Source: JANSWY01 sp965228955 (lineage in GTDB: Bacteria > Bacteroidota > Bacteroidia > Cytophagales > Cyclobacteriaceae). Taken from it: 64,000 nt of DNA. Location: NCBI GenBank assembly GCA_965228955.1, contig OZ245848.1:434001-498000 (forward strand), read 5' to 3'. Shown here piece by piece: positions 9,028 to 17,770 of the stretch. The notes under the pieces were generated by a model. That model was not told the DNA's origin. It saw only the letters and a program-made list of their open reading frames with translations, and made no database searches. The position numbers and the translations under genes are program-made. Numbering within the stretch: the first letter of the stretch is position 1; each line of letters starts with the position of its first letter.

Positions 9028-9524
9028 AGCATGTATTAGCAATATTTTTTTCTACTCTTTTGGTTCAGGCATGTGCCCAAAACAATGATTACCACAAGGA
9101 GATGCAGGATCTCTTAAAAGGTACGGTTCCCATTATGAAGGCACCTACTCTGGATAGTCTAAAAAGTGCCGGAGGTAACATTGTTCTTCTTGACGTCCGT
9201 CAACAAAAAGAATTTGATGTGAGTCATATCAAAGGAGCTCAATTCATTGAATATGATGAGTTTACGAAAAAAGATGTGAAAGACATTCCAAAGAATGCTC
9301 AGGTAGTTGTTTACTGTACAGCAGGTTATAGGAGTGAGAGAATAGGAGAGAAACTTCAGAAGCTGGGATTTGAAAATGTAAGCAATCTCTACGGAGGAAT
9401 TTTGGATTGGAAGAATAACAATTATGAAGTGCTAAACAACCAGTTAGTGCCAACCGATAGCGTTCACACCTATTCAAAAGGATGGTCCAAATGGCTTTAT
9501 GAGGGAGTGAAAGTATATGACTAA
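9024..9524 (+). CDS. Rhodanese-domain lipoprotein
   Basis: Predicted periplasm-facing lipoprotein of 166 residues with lipobox LVQAC (Cys 17) and a single rhodanese domain (about 40-150). The active-site loop CTAGYRS is intact with the persulfide-forming Cys at residue 98, and the domain start LLDVRQQKEFDVSHI is classical. It should carry or transfer sulfane sulfur, or bind an anion at this loop. It overlaps the preceding lipoprotein gene by 4 bases and the following transferase gene by 8 bases, so the three form a tight operon. The substrate is not deducible. Confidence 0.88.
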   Translation: MKHVLAIFFSTLLVQACAQNNDYHKEMQDLLKGTVPIMKAPTLDSLKSAGGNIVLLDVRQQKEFDVSHIKGAQFIEYDEFTKKDVKDIPKNAQVVVYCTAGYRSERIGEKLQKLGFENVSNLYGGILDWKNNNYEVLNNQLVPTDSVHTYSKGWSKWLYEGVKVYD

Positions 9525-10119
9525 ATCAGCAATTATTGTTTTCGTAAAAAACCCTGAGCTTGGTAAAGTAAAGACCAGGCTGGCGGCATCAATTGGAGAT
9601 GAAAACGCGCTTGAAGTCTACAATCAACTGTTGCTAAGAACCAGAGAAGTGCTTTCAGGCGTCAGTCATGACAAGTTTATATTCTATTCTAATTTCATAG
9701 ATCATAAAGATCTCTGGGATGAAACTCAGTTCAATAAAAGAATTCAGGAAGGGGAAGGGCTAGGAGAGAAAATGATGAATGCTTTCAAAGCTGTTTTTGA
9801 TATGGGATATGAGCGAGTTTGTATCATTGGTAGTGACTGTTTTGATCTGAATGAGCTCATTATTGATGAGGGAGTAAATGCCCTGGATAAAGAGGATTTT
9901 GTAATTGGTCCTGCAATGGATGGTGGTTATTATTTGTTAGGGATGAACCAACTATTCCCTCAAGTATTTCAAAATAAAACCTACAGTACTGATTCAGTGT
10001 GTGATGAAGCCTTGGCCGAAATTCAGGGGCTTGGCAAGACATGTTACAAGTTGGAAACCTTAAGCGACATTGACACGGTTGAAGATCTGTACAGGGTGGG
10101 ATTGCTGAAAAATTCCTAA
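9517..10119 (+). CDS. DUF2064 / TIGR04282-type glycosyltransferase
   Basis: A 200-residue nucleotide-sugar-transferase-like protein. The N-terminal VFVKNPELGKVKTRLA motif (about residues 8-23), IGSDCF (108-113) and PAMDGGYYLLG (about 133-143) are the hallmarks of the DUF2064 family, annotated in databases as an arsenosugar-biosynthesis-associated glycosyltransferase (TIGR04282). The usual partner, the radical SAM enzyme ArsS, is not within this window, so an arsenosugar role is unproved; any cytosolic sugar-phosphate or phospho-alcohol nucleotidyl/glycosyl transfer fits. It overlaps the rhodanese gene, suggesting shared translation. Confidence 0.8.
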   Translation: MTKSAIIVFVKNPELGKVKTRLAASIGDENALEVYNQLLLRTREVLSGVSHDKFIFYSNFIDHKDLWDETQFNKRIQEGEGLGEKMMNAFKAVFDMGYERVCIIGSDCFDLNELIIDEGVNALDKEDFVIGPAMDGGYYLLGMNQLFPQVFQNKTYSTDSVCDEALAEIQGLGKTCYKLETLSDIDTVEDLYRVGLLKNS

Positions 10120-10217
10120 GAATTAGCATCCAAAGTATTCCTTGAAATGGTATTTTTATGGTTATTAATTGGAAATTTACTATATTAAATTTCCGTTAAG
10201 CGGCACAAACCAAACAT

Positions 10218-10781
10218 ATGAATACGCTCACCATGTCTAACGATGTAGAAAAACATGACCGTTTTTTACATAATTACGGCTATAACATTAACACTGAAAC
10301 TGATCAGGTTACCAGGATAACCAAGAAACAGCCTTTATCCAGATCCATAGTTCTTATCGTATTTTTTGCGGGAGTAGCGATTGCAGCAGCAGCATTTATT
10401 ATTGGTGAATATCGTCTGATTTTACTTGCAGTATTGATGATGTTATTCCCATTAATTAATAAGGGCTGGAAATACCCTGCAGCAATAGTGGTAGATAGGA
10501 ACGAACAATTTGTTACCATTGAAAAAGGAGTCCTCTTTAAGTCATATAGCCTTTACAGCTTTGACGATATAGAAGAAATCTCAGTTCATAGAATAAAGAA
10601 GGATACGGATGTAAATCCTTTTGAAGATGGCAGCAAGGAGAGCGTGTATGTTTACTCTCTCTCAAAACAGGGAAAATCTTTTCAGTTAATCAGGTTTTCA
10701 ACCAGAAAAAACATTGACCATAACGCCAAGGTTTTTTCTAATTTTTTGAATAATCTGGTAACAACGCCTTCCGGAATATAA
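10218..10781 (+). CDS. Membrane protein with PH-like domain, hypothetical
   Basis: A 187-residue protein with two close membrane helices (about residues 40-60 and 63-80) and a C-terminal beta-rich domain of about 90 residues. The order 'two TM helices then PH-like beta domain' (AIVVDRNEQFVTIEKG, SLYSFDDIEEISVHR) recalls the bacterial PH/YdbT-like membrane proteins, though the match is structural rather than by motif. No enzyme motifs are present. It stands alone after the rhodanese operon and its stop codon lies inside an intrinsic terminator hairpin. An alternative ATG at codon 6 (10233) is possible. Confidence 0.6.
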   Translation: MNTLTMSNDVEKHDRFLHNYGYNINTETDQVTRITKKQPLSRSIVLIVFFAGVAIAAAAFIIGEYRLILLAVLMMLFPLINKGWKYPAAIVVDRNEQFVTIEKGVLFKSYSLYSFDDIEEISVHRIKKDTDVNPFEDGSKESVYVYSLSKQGKSFQLIRFSTRKNIDHNAKVFSNFLNNLVTTPSGI

Positions 10782-10800
10782 TCCCGGAAGACTTTTTTTT
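10768..10800 (+). terminator. Intrinsic terminator overlapping a stop codon
   Basis: CTTCCGG (10768-10774) pairs with CCGGAAG (10784-10790) across a 9-base loop that contains the stop codon of the PH-like gene, followed by an eight-T run (10793-10800). The T run also overlaps the last bases of the convergent TPR gene. Confidence 0.8.
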
Positions 10801-11443
10801 ATTCCTCATTGCAAGTTTCCATAGCTTTCATTAATCCTTTCCTTCCCCATTTTGGAGCAATAGGATTGTCGGAGTTGTAGCTATCATATTTTTCTAATGC
10901 CGTACTTAGAGACTTGCATCCTTCTTCGTTTCCAGTGCCCATGAACTTAGCGGTACCCAGCTGCATATTACCTAGCATGTACCACGCTCTTGGGTTTTCA
11001 TTATTTAATTCAAGTCCTTTGTTATAAGCTGCAAAAGCCATTCCGGAATATTGTGCACCTCTTGTCATTGGGTCTACCACCAATTGCATCATGTGAATAT
11101 ATCCTTGAAGAACATATAATTCAGATTCATCAGGAGCGATTGCAATTCCTTCTTTGATCGCCTCTAACGCTAAATCAAGGTATTGATCTTTTTTGGCTGC
11201 TTCTTCAAACCTGTGTGATACATTAAGATATCCGTATGCAGCATAATATCTCGGCTCCCATTGATTTGGCTCGGCCTGGGCTATTCTTTCAAACTTCTGA
11301 ATTATGGCAAGATGCTCTTCTACAGAACCTGCAGCATAAAGTATTTCAATAGACTTGCTCATTTCTTTGATGAACCTCTCATTGTTTGCGAAACCTGTTG
11401 TTGTAACTAATGAGATTAGTACGATTGCGATTAAATTTTTCAT
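10799..11443 (-). CDS. Exported TPR-like protein
   Basis: A 214-residue exported protein: residues 1-19 form a signal peptide ending near GFANN. The mature part consists of alpha-hairpins of tetratricopeptide type (for example WEPRYYAAYGYLNVS, ALEAIKEGIAIAPDESELYVLQGY, PRAWYMLGNMQLG), so it is a periplasmic protein-interaction scaffold. It lies 12 bases downstream of the TonB-dependent receptor gene on the same strand and is presumably its co-transcribed partner, perhaps assisting receptor assembly or regulating import; this role is inference. It is convergent with the PH-like gene. Confidence 0.72.
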   Translation of the reverse strand: MKNLIAIVLISLVTTTGFANNERFIKEMSKSIEILYAAGSVEEHLAIIQKFERIAQAEPNQWEPRYYAAYGYLNVSHRFEEAAKKDQYLDLALEAIKEGIAIAPDESELYVLQGYIHMMQLVVDPMTRGAQYSGMAFAAYNKGLELNNENPRAWYMLGNMQLGTAKFMGTGNEEGCKSLSTALEKYDSYNSDNPIAPKWGRKGLMKAMETCNEE

Positions 11444-11455
11444 GTTGATTAGAGT

Positions 11456-13609
11456 TTATAAATTGGGTAATTGATTGACTGTTTTGTCTTTGGAAAGTGT
11501 GATAAATACTCCCAGGAAGATGAACCTTTTCGCAGGCTGAGTAATTGCTCTACCTACAAATTCTCCTTCGCTATTTGGAGCATCGCTATACTCATATCCA
11601 AATATGTTATCTCTACCAAGGACATTGTTCACGGAGCTGTATACAATCACACTTGGGTTTAGTAGATAAGCTATGTTGAAACTTAAATCCTGGTAGCTTT
11701 TAGTTTTTAATTGATTGAATCCATCTAGATTTGGGTTGTGGTAAGGTCTTCCTGATGTATAGGAATATGTAAATCCAATCTGGCTGTCAATAGCATCGAT
11801 AAAGTGCTTATAGACAAATGAGAAATTGTGTTTTGATGCAAAAGTTGGAGTGAATGATCCGGGAAAATTTTTATACTCTCTTTCGGTATCCAAAAATGAA
11901 TATGAAACCCAGTAATCCACATTGTTAAATGTCTTATTATCTCTCCAGAATAAATCCACACCTCTGGCATACCCTTCTCCATTCGTAGTTACATTAAGCG
12001 GATTGTTTACTACTCCATCATATTTGATTATGCTTCTGTAATCCTTGTAATAGGTCTCCACTCTGAAAGTTCTCTTGTTTTTGATGACCTGATAGTTCAA
12101 AATATAATGGTCAGCTTTTTCAGGATCTAGAGTGTTATCTGAAACAAGGAACTCATTTTGTACAGACTGGTGAAATTTCCCATAGCCAAAAGAGAACTGC
12201 CCGTACTCACTGGTTTTGTAAGCCATTGATAATCTAGGTTCCAATCTTGGTGAGTTTTGAAGAGAATTGTTTTCTAATCTACCACCTGCTCTCACAACAA
12301 AATTGGCAGAAGCAAATACATCTAGTTCAGCAAACAGAGCTTGGATGTTCTCGTCAAAACCTTCAGAAAAAGATCCTGTTTCATTACCAAATTCCTGAGT
12401 GTAGTCTCTCGCAAATACTTCAGAACCAAATTTCAATGAAACTCTCTCTGAGAACGTATAATCAAACACTCCTTTGAAGTGACCTCCTGCTTCATTTAGG
12501 TCAGCAAGGTCACCATCTCTGTAGAATTGATTTTGATTATAGGTAAAGGATGCTCCACCTTTAAAGCCTAACTTATCAGTAAGCAACTCTTTGTACATTC
12601 CGTTGATATAGCTGTAATTGTTCTTAATACCAATCGGCACTTGTATTTCGGGAGTAAGAATTTCACTTTCATACAAATCCATGTTTGAATGACTCAGGTT
12701 TCCATAGATTTTAAATATTCCAGTATCTGATGTTTTATGTCGGTAGGCAAAGTTGCCATCAACAGACTCTGGCGCTTTGTCCCAGTTTACTCTTTGGTCT
12801 AGTAACTTGAAGTATGGAGTTAAATTGGTGTATTGCAACTTACCGGCAAATGAAGATTTATCTCCAACAGCAGTATGAGAAACATCTGCTCCAACAGTCA
12901 TTAAACTAATATCAGTTCTGTCTAAAAGGGCTACATCTTTAGACTCTAGAATTAATGCAGATGAAAGTGCCTGTCCGTATTCTGCCGAATATGCTCCTGT
13001 ACTAAAACTTGTTCCTTTAAAAATGAATGGAGAAAACCTGTTTCTTGAAGGAGTATTTGGAGCGGCAGGAGAGTAGTCATTTAGAACCTGCATTCCATCT
13101 ATATAGGTTTTGGTTTCATAACCATCTCCACCTCTTACAAACAGTCGTCCGCTTTCTCCTACCGTCTGTGTTCCAGGCAAAGTATTTAATGCACCGGCAA
13201 TATCTGCTGTGGCCCCAGCTGTAGTTGCGATATCCAGTGACTTCATGATCACCTGCTTACTTTCATCAGAGGCATTGAATGAGCCAGCTGTAATGACTAC
13301 TGCATTGAGTTGTTGGACTGAGATTTTGAGTGTTGCTTCTATTTTGACCGGGGTTCCATCAAGGTTTACAGGCTGAGTGAATTCCTGAAATCCTATTGAG
13401 CTGATAACCAATTGAAATTCTCCTGATTCGAAAGTGTCAAATGTAAATTCACCTTCAAGTCCAGTAGAAACTCCATCATAGGTATCCTTTAAGTAGACAT
13501 TGGCTCCAAGTACTGGCTCACCTTTCTTGTCGGTGACAGTTCCACTGATTGTGGTCTGCGCCATGGCCAGGTTTGGTAAAAAGAAAATGATTAGCAGTAG
13601 TCGTTTCAT
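11456..13609 (-). CDS. TonB-dependent receptor with carboxypeptidase-regulatory-like N-domain
   Basis: Outer-membrane active transporter of about 717 residues. After a signal peptide (MKRLLLIIFFLP...AMAQ) there is a CarboxypepD_reg-like domain (TTISGTVTDKKGEPVLGANV onwards, about 20-105), a plug domain containing NTLPGTQTVGESGRLFVRGGDG (about 140-160), then a 22-strand-type barrel ending in an aromatic-rich strand. No SusD partner gene follows, so it is more like a siderophore, metal or small-ligand receptor than a glycan SusC. The frame is open from 13642 but the start at 13609 gives a proper signal peptide. The exported TPR protein gene follows 12 bases downstream. Substrate unknown. Confidence 0.88.
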   Translation of the reverse strand: MKRLLLIIFFLPNLAMAQTTISGTVTDKKGEPVLGANVYLKDTYDGVSTGLEGEFTFDTFESGEFQLVISSIGFQEFTQPVNLDGTPVKIEATLKISVQQLNAVVITAGSFNASDESKQVIMKSLDIATTAGATADIAGALNTLPGTQTVGESGRLFVRGGDGYETKTYIDGMQVLNDYSPAAPNTPSRNRFSPFIFKGTSFSTGAYSAEYGQALSSALILESKDVALLDRTDISLMTVGADVSHTAVGDKSSFAGKLQYTNLTPYFKLLDQRVNWDKAPESVDGNFAYRHKTSDTGIFKIYGNLSHSNMDLYESEILTPEIQVPIGIKNNYSYINGMYKELLTDKLGFKGGASFTYNQNQFYRDGDLADLNEAGGHFKGVFDYTFSERVSLKFGSEVFARDYTQEFGNETGSFSEGFDENIQALFAELDVFASANFVVRAGGRLENNSLQNSPRLEPRLSMAYKTSEYGQFSFGYGKFHQSVQNEFLVSDNTLDPEKADHYILNYQVIKNKRTFRVETYYKDYRSIIKYDGVVNNPLNVTTNGEGYARGVDLFWRDNKTFNNVDYWVSYSFLDTEREYKNFPGSFTPTFASKHNFSFVYKHFIDAIDSQIGFTYSYTSGRPYHNPNLDGFNQLKTKSYQDLSFNIAYLLNPSVIVYSSVNNVLGRDNIFGYEYSDAPNSEGEFVGRAITQPAKRFIFLGVFITLSKDKTVNQLPNL

Positions 13610-13717
13610 CTGTATAGATATTTTGTGTTTTTGATGAAACAAAGGTTGAGAAACCTATTACTGAATCGTAAAAAGTCTTACTGAACTGTAGAATAACCAA
13701 GAAGAGCTGTAGATGAA

Positions 13718-14980
13718 CTAGAAGTACTGTCCAATTCCAAGGACATAACCTTGCGACTTTACATTTTGAATGTCGATACCATAATCAATTCTGAGGATAC
13801 TATTGAAAGCCTTTTTGTAGATCAATCTTAAGCCTATTCCAGCGAATAGCTCCATGTTTTCTGGCTGTACAAAATCATTCATTGACCCACCAGGTAATCT
13901 CCAGGTCCCGGTATCGGCATAAAGAACTCCCTGAGCAGCCCAGATGTTACGATCAATGAATGCATGTCGGTATTCTGAGTTTAGAACAATCATACCTGTA
14001 CCTCGATCAACACGATTCCCTACTCCTCTGATATTTATATAGCTGTCTAATACAAATGGAGCAAAAGGACTTTCTTCATTAGTTGATAACCCTGCTCTAA
14101 ACCTGAAAGCCAGGTTACCTCTGTTATTTACTCTTTTAAAATATTTGACATCATTAAACACAATACTAAAAAGAGGATCCCCATCAAGTGAAGCAACGGA
14201 TTCAGCATTTGTTGTATTGGAAAAACCATCTTGATAGAAGAAATGGTAATTGATGTGATTGATATCATAAATGGCCTTTATGAGAATTTTATTTCTTGTT
14301 TCTGATTCTGGCCCAGGGGTAATCTCAGCGATTTGGTTGGTGGCCTTGTTGTATCTTTCTTGAAATAATGCTCCACCAAATTCTAATTTAGAATTAAAAG
14401 AGAAGTTTTTTGTAGCAGTTAATCCACCAGTATAGTTATCATAGTTGTAGTAGGTAAGACCATCAGAGAAGAATAGCGGCTCCAACGTAGACCATTTTAC
14501 AAGATTAATATTCACGTCCCAATCGGTATTGAAAATTCGTCGGAAGCTACTATAGACTACAAAACTATGTCTGTCATAATATTGATAATAGGCTATCAGT
14601 TTATGGCCCTTACCCATCAGGTTGCTTTCCACAAATCCCGCCTGAAACCACAAGTTATCATCAATTCCTCCGAAATTTAATATAGGTAAAAGACTAAACA
14701 GCTCCTGGCAATCAAATATTATTTCTACTCCTCCTTTTGTCTCTTTAATTTCAAATTGTGCATCATACAAAACCTCCAGATTTGCGAGATTTTGTCTGGT
14801 TGTTTCCACTAACGTAGAGTCCAGTTGATCTCCTATTTCGAAGTTTAGGAATTTTTCCAGAAAGCTATGGTCGGTCTTTTTTAACCCTTTGAATGAGACG
14901 GATTCAATGGTCTGCGCTATACTTTCAGAAGACAGAAGTAGTACAGCAAATGCAAGACAGGTACCCCATAGTTTAGCCAT
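13718..14980 (-). CDS. Omp85/BamA-superfamily outer-membrane protein with short periplasmic part
   Basis: A 420-residue exported protein with signal peptide ending AQ (about residue 23). The start of the mature part (TIESVSFKGLKKTDHSFLEKFL) is a single POTRA-like domain of about 80 residues, then a 16-strand-type barrel resembling the surface-antigen (D15) domain, with typical repeated aromatic-glycine strands and an ending YVLGIGQYF that could serve as the C-terminal barrel signal. With only one POTRA it is much shorter than BamA and more like the accessory Omp85 proteins common in Bacteroidota. The other outer-membrane protein gene ends upstream by 16 bases, so both likely form one operon. 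Confidence 0.75.
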   Translation of the reverse strand: MAKLWGTCLAFAVLLLSSESIAQTIESVSFKGLKKTDHSFLEKFLNFEIGDQLDSTLVETTRQNLANLEVLYDAQFEIKETKGGVEIIFDCQELFSLLPILNFGGIDDNLWFQAGFVESNLMGKGHKLIAYYQYYDRHSFVVYSSFRRIFNTDWDVNINLVKWSTLEPLFFSDGLTYYNYDNYTGGLTATKNFSFNSKLEFGGALFQERYNKATNQIAEITPGPESETRNKILIKAIYDINHINYHFFYQDGFSNTTNAESVASLDGDPLFSIVFNDVKYFKRVNNRGNLAFRFRAGLSTNEESPFAPFVLDSYINIRGVGNRVDRGTGMIVLNSEYRHAFIDRNIWAAQGVLYADTGTWRLPGGSMNDFVQPENMELFAGIGLRLIYKKAFNSILRIDYGIDIQNVKSQGYVLGIGQYF

Positions 14981-14996
14981 GCATCTAAGTTATGCA

Positions 14997-15857
14997 TTAT
15001 CTAATAATTCGTACCCCAAAATTAAAGGTTTGCCCTGCGCCATTTCCTTCGCTACCCATCCAGAAATTGGTGTATAATGACTCCAATTCAATAAATCCTG
15101 GAATGAGCTGATACTTTAAACCAATTCCTGATTGTACAAAATAAGAGAAGAACGCTTCGCCGGTTTGTTCGGCATCATTATAATGCGTTGGGAAGTATTC
15201 AGTCATTCCATATACTGTCCATCGTTGGTTGGGGAAATAGCTAAGGAATACACTGGTTTGAGTTTCCCAATAATTATTATCTCTAAATGAATCTCTAACA
15301 TCTGAATACCAGAAAGCTTGCTGAAAGAAAAGTTGAAGCTGATCATTGATTGGTTTGTCATAAAAAAACTGAGTCAACCAAAGTGTTCTGTCATGCGATA
15401 AGAACAAACCAGGGCTCTCAGCATCTGGAGCTCTTCCTTCCTGATCGTTTGAAGTTGGAAATAGTAAAGTACTTTGAATAGAAAGCCTCTTAAGCTTTTT
15501 GAATGGTGCGATCTTGATTTTGGGACCAACTCCACTAATTGCTGTTCGGTTTGTGAAAGTGCCGTTTTCCAAGCTTACAGATTTCACCCATACATCTACT
15601 CCAACATTTAACTGATCATTTATTCCATAAAGAAATTGATTGATCGAAGTGAAAAAGGATTCTCTTCCTCTTCCAGTCTCGACTTTACTCGAACCATCAA
15701 AGCTTTTCGTTTGGGTATATAGATTTTGAAAGCTTTTGAATTCATAACTACCTCTATTAAAAAGAATAGAAGGAGTAAATGCTTGAAGGTTCTGGTCTTG
15801 AGCTTGTAGCCCTACCACTGTCAATATTGCGAGGATGAATAAAATTTGTTTCTTCAC
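14997..15857 (-). CDS. Hypothetical outer-membrane barrel protein
   Basis: A 286-residue exported protein beginning with GTG (15857); residues 1-19 form a signal peptide (ILFILAILTVVGLQAQ). The mature part is made of alternating aromatic/polar strands (FLYGINDQLNVGVDVWVKS, RWTVYGMTEYFP, GIGLKYQLIPGFIEL) and ends FNFGVRIIR, consistent with a small beta-barrel of the transporter/porin type, but with no family I can name. It sits upstream of and is probably co-transcribed with the Omp85-like gene. Role unknown; a guess of outer-membrane channel is only inferred from strand pattern. Confidence 0.62.
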   Translation of the reverse strand: MKKQILFILAILTVVGLQAQDQNLQAFTPSILFNRGSYEFKSFQNLYTQTKSFDGSSKVETGRGRESFFTSINQFLYGINDQLNVGVDVWVKSVSLENGTFTNRTAISGVGPKIKIAPFKKLKRLSIQSTLLFPTSNDQEGRAPDAESPGLFLSHDRTLWLTQFFYDKPINDQLQLFFQQAFWYSDVRDSFRDNNYWETQTSVFLSYFPNQRWTVYGMTEYFPTHYNDAEQTGEAFFSYFVQSGIGLKYQLIPGFIELESLYTNFWMGSEGNGAGQTFNFGVRIIR

Positions 15858-16002
15858 GGTCTTTCATTTTTTTATAGTAACAATATTAAAGTGAATACCG
15901 TTTTGACAATGTCTATCTAAAGACATAAAAGCATCTGATCCCATTAATTCATAGATTACCATCAGGTATACGACATATTTAATCACATTATAAGAGAATT
16001 AA

Positions 16003-16416
16003 ATGCTAAGAAGAGACTTCATAAAAGACGAGATTGACAGGTTTGGAGAGTTTTTAAGATTGTTATTCGAAAAACTATTAGCAATAGAAGGAAGCTCTGA
16101 TCCCGAGGAATTTCGTCAAAATGTTGATAAAGGATTAACTGAATTGCTGAACTTGTCTTTAGCTGAGCAGGACAATATGTCAACTGAGGAGTTTCTCAAT
16201 TTCATTCTTTCTGAAACTAAGAATGTTAAATCTGTATCGTTTTTGGCAGACATCTACTTTATGCTGGGAGAAAAAGGAAATCCCGACAATGAGTTTACTC
16301 AAGGAGTATATGCAAAAACATTAGCCTTGTACCAACACGTTCAGGAGAATGATAATACTTTTTCCTTACAGATTCATCAAAGAATTGAGGAGCTGCAAAG
16401 TAAGTTGGCTCACTAA
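16003..16416 (+). CDS. Small DUF6483-like protein, hypothetical
   Basis: A 137-residue cytosolic, alpha-helical, acidic protein. The N-terminal pattern MLRRDFIKDEIDRFGEFLRLL resembles a family of short bacterial proteins that start with MIRRDYxxxxIEEF (DUF6483-like), which have no known function; the second half looks like one or two TPR-like hairpins (SVSFLADIYFMLGE, VYAKTLALYQHV). It starts with ATG following an AT-rich leader. It is convergent with the Crp-type regulator gene, overlapping it by four bases at the 3' ends. Similarity is recalled by eye and is weak. Confidence 0.6.
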   Translation: MLRRDFIKDEIDRFGEFLRLLFEKLLAIEGSSDPEEFRQNVDKGLTELLNLSLAEQDNMSTEEFLNFILSETKNVKSVSFLADIYFMLGEKGNPDNEFTQGVYAKTLALYQHVQENDNTFSLQIHQRIEELQSKLAH

Positions 16417-17093
16417 ACCAATTTCTCCATATCTCTGATTAGTATTCTTCTTCTATCGAAGTTGATGATGTTTTTCTCTTTTAATTCGTTAAGGATGGTC
16501 GTAACAGTTTGTCTTGAAGTTCCTGTTAGGCTAGCAATGTCTTTATGAGTCAAGTGATTTTTAATCATCATTTCAAATCCAACCTTCTGGCCTCTTTCCA
16601 TGGCCATATCTTTAAGGAACTCAACAATTCTGGTTCTTGCATCTTTGAAGACTAATGATTCTAGTTTTCGCTCCATTTTGCGGAACCGAAGGCCCATTAG
16701 TTTGAAGATTTTAAAGCTGAGGGTATCATTATCTTTCATGAGATTTTGCATGTCTTCAATCGTCATTGGGCATATTGAAGTTCCGTTATCCATTGCTTGA
16801 GCAAAATCTTTTCTTTTTTCTTCTCCTGTAAGTGCCAATTCACCAAAAATTTCTCCCTGGCTTAATATGGCTCTCAACATTTCTTTACCATCATCTGTAT
16901 AACCGCCAATTTTAACTCTTCCATTGGCAATCATGAATACATGAGTACTTGGGTCGTCTGGGAAATAGATATATTGGTCTTTCTCATACTTATGGAATGT
17001 ATGTTTCTCTTCCATGGAAGGGACCTTGTGCGGGCAAAGTAGTTCGTAAAGATCTACCTTCTCAAAAAACCAAATGTTTGACTGTACGTCCAT
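16413..17093 (-). CDS. Crp/Fnr-family transcriptional regulator
   Basis: A 226-residue DNA-binding regulator. Residues about 30-120 are a cyclic-nucleotide-binding-like beta roll (KYEKDQYIYFPDDPS, RVKIGGYTDDGKEMLRAILSQGEIFGELAL), followed by the long C-helix and a winged helix at about 165-220 (HLTHKDIASLTGTSRQTVTTILNELKEK). No cysteine cluster for a Fe-S centre is present (only two Cys), so it is not a classical Fnr oxygen sensor. It is transcribed divergently from the HemJ gene with a 13-base palindrome in between, which suggests it may control itself and HemJ/SCO/cytochrome; this is inference. Effector unknown. Confidence 0.9.
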   Translation of the reverse strand: MDVQSNIWFFEKVDLYELLCPHKVPSMEEKHTFHKYEKDQYIYFPDDPSTHVFMIANGRVKIGGYTDDGKEMLRAILSQGEIFGELALTGEEKRKDFAQAMDNGTSICPMTIEDMQNLMKDNDTLSFKIFKLMGLRFRKMERKLESLVFKDARTRIVEFLKDMAMERGQKVGFEMMIKNHLTHKDIASLTGTSRQTVTTILNELKEKNIINFDRRRILIRDMEKLV

Positions 17094-17129
17094 ATGTTCC
17101 CAATTTTTGGATTTGTGTCTCTAACAATT

Positions 17130-17142
17130 TTCTGTCACAGAA
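17130..17142. promoter_or_regulatory. Candidate operator palindrome in divergent promoter region
   Basis: TTCTGT-C-ACAGAA is a perfect 13-base palindrome centred at 17136, about 43 bases before the ATG of the Crp-type regulator and about 86 before HemJ. Its position fits autoregulation or shared control, but a single site of this size could occur by chance. Confidence 0.3.
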
Positions 17143-17204
17143 CATTCCCAAGTATAATTAAAAAAAGAAAGAAAAATTAGTATCCTTAAATCAATGTCAT
17201 CTTC

Positions 17205-17212
17205 TATTTTTG
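17205..17212 (+). promoter_or_regulatory. Candidate -7 box upstream of the HemJ gene
   Basis: TATTTTTG (17205-17212) matches TAnnTTTG. No good TTTG lies at the -33 position. The HemJ ATG follows 9 bases later, so if used the leader would be very short. Confidence 0.3.
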
Positions 17213-17221
17213 TGCCTTTCT

Positions 17222-17770
17222 ATGCAATATCTATATATCAAGTCGCTTCACATAGTATTTGTGGTAACATGGTTTGCCGGATTGTTCTACATGGTCAGGT
17301 TGTTGATCTACCATACGGAATCACAGCAAAAGGATGAGCCAGATAAATCAATACTCACCAAAGAGTATATCAAAAACGAAAGGCCGCTTTGGTATGGAAT
17401 AACCTGGCCTTCAGCGATTTTGACAATTACATTTGGAGTCTGGCTTGTTCATATACTTAATGCCTGGACACAACCGTGGATGTTGTTGAAGTTCAGCTTT
17501 GTGTTTGCATTGATTTTATATCATTTCAGTGTCGGGCACCTGTATGGCCAATTGAAGAAGGGAATTTTCAAATATTCGTCATTGAAGCTTAGAATTTGGA
17601 ACGAGGTTGCAACTGTATTTTTGATATCCATCATATTCATCATTGTAATGAAGGATACGTTGAATTGGATCTGGGGATTGGTTGGGATTGTTTTGTTTTC
17701 GGTTGTATTGATGGTTGCAATTAGAATCTACAAGAAGATTAGAGAAAAGAATAGAGAATCAAAATCATGA
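17222..17770 (+). CDS. hemJ: HemJ-type protoporphyrinogen IX oxidase
   Basis: Integral membrane haem-biosynthesis enzyme of about 182 residues that oxidises protoporphyrinogen IX to protoporphyrin IX. The N-terminal SLHIVFVVTWFAGLFYMVRL (about residues 8-27) carries the invariant haem-ligand His 10 and is diagnostic; another conserved segment is WMLLKFSFVFALILYH (about 86-101) with the invariant Lys. Four membrane helices are predicted. ATG at 17222 is preferred over an upstream TTG at 17210 because it begins with the family's usual MQYLYIKSLH. The stop overlaps the start of the SCO gene by four bases. The context with SCO and cytochrome c supports a haem/respiration module. Confidence 0.85.
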   Translation: MQYLYIKSLHIVFVVTWFAGLFYMVRLLIYHTESQQKDEPDKSILTKEYIKNERPLWYGITWPSAILTITFGVWLVHILNAWTQPWMLLKFSFVFALILYHFSVGHLYGQLKKGIFKYSSLKLRIWNEVATVFLISIIFIIVMKDTLNWIWGLVGIVLFSVVLMVAIRIYKKIREKNRESKS

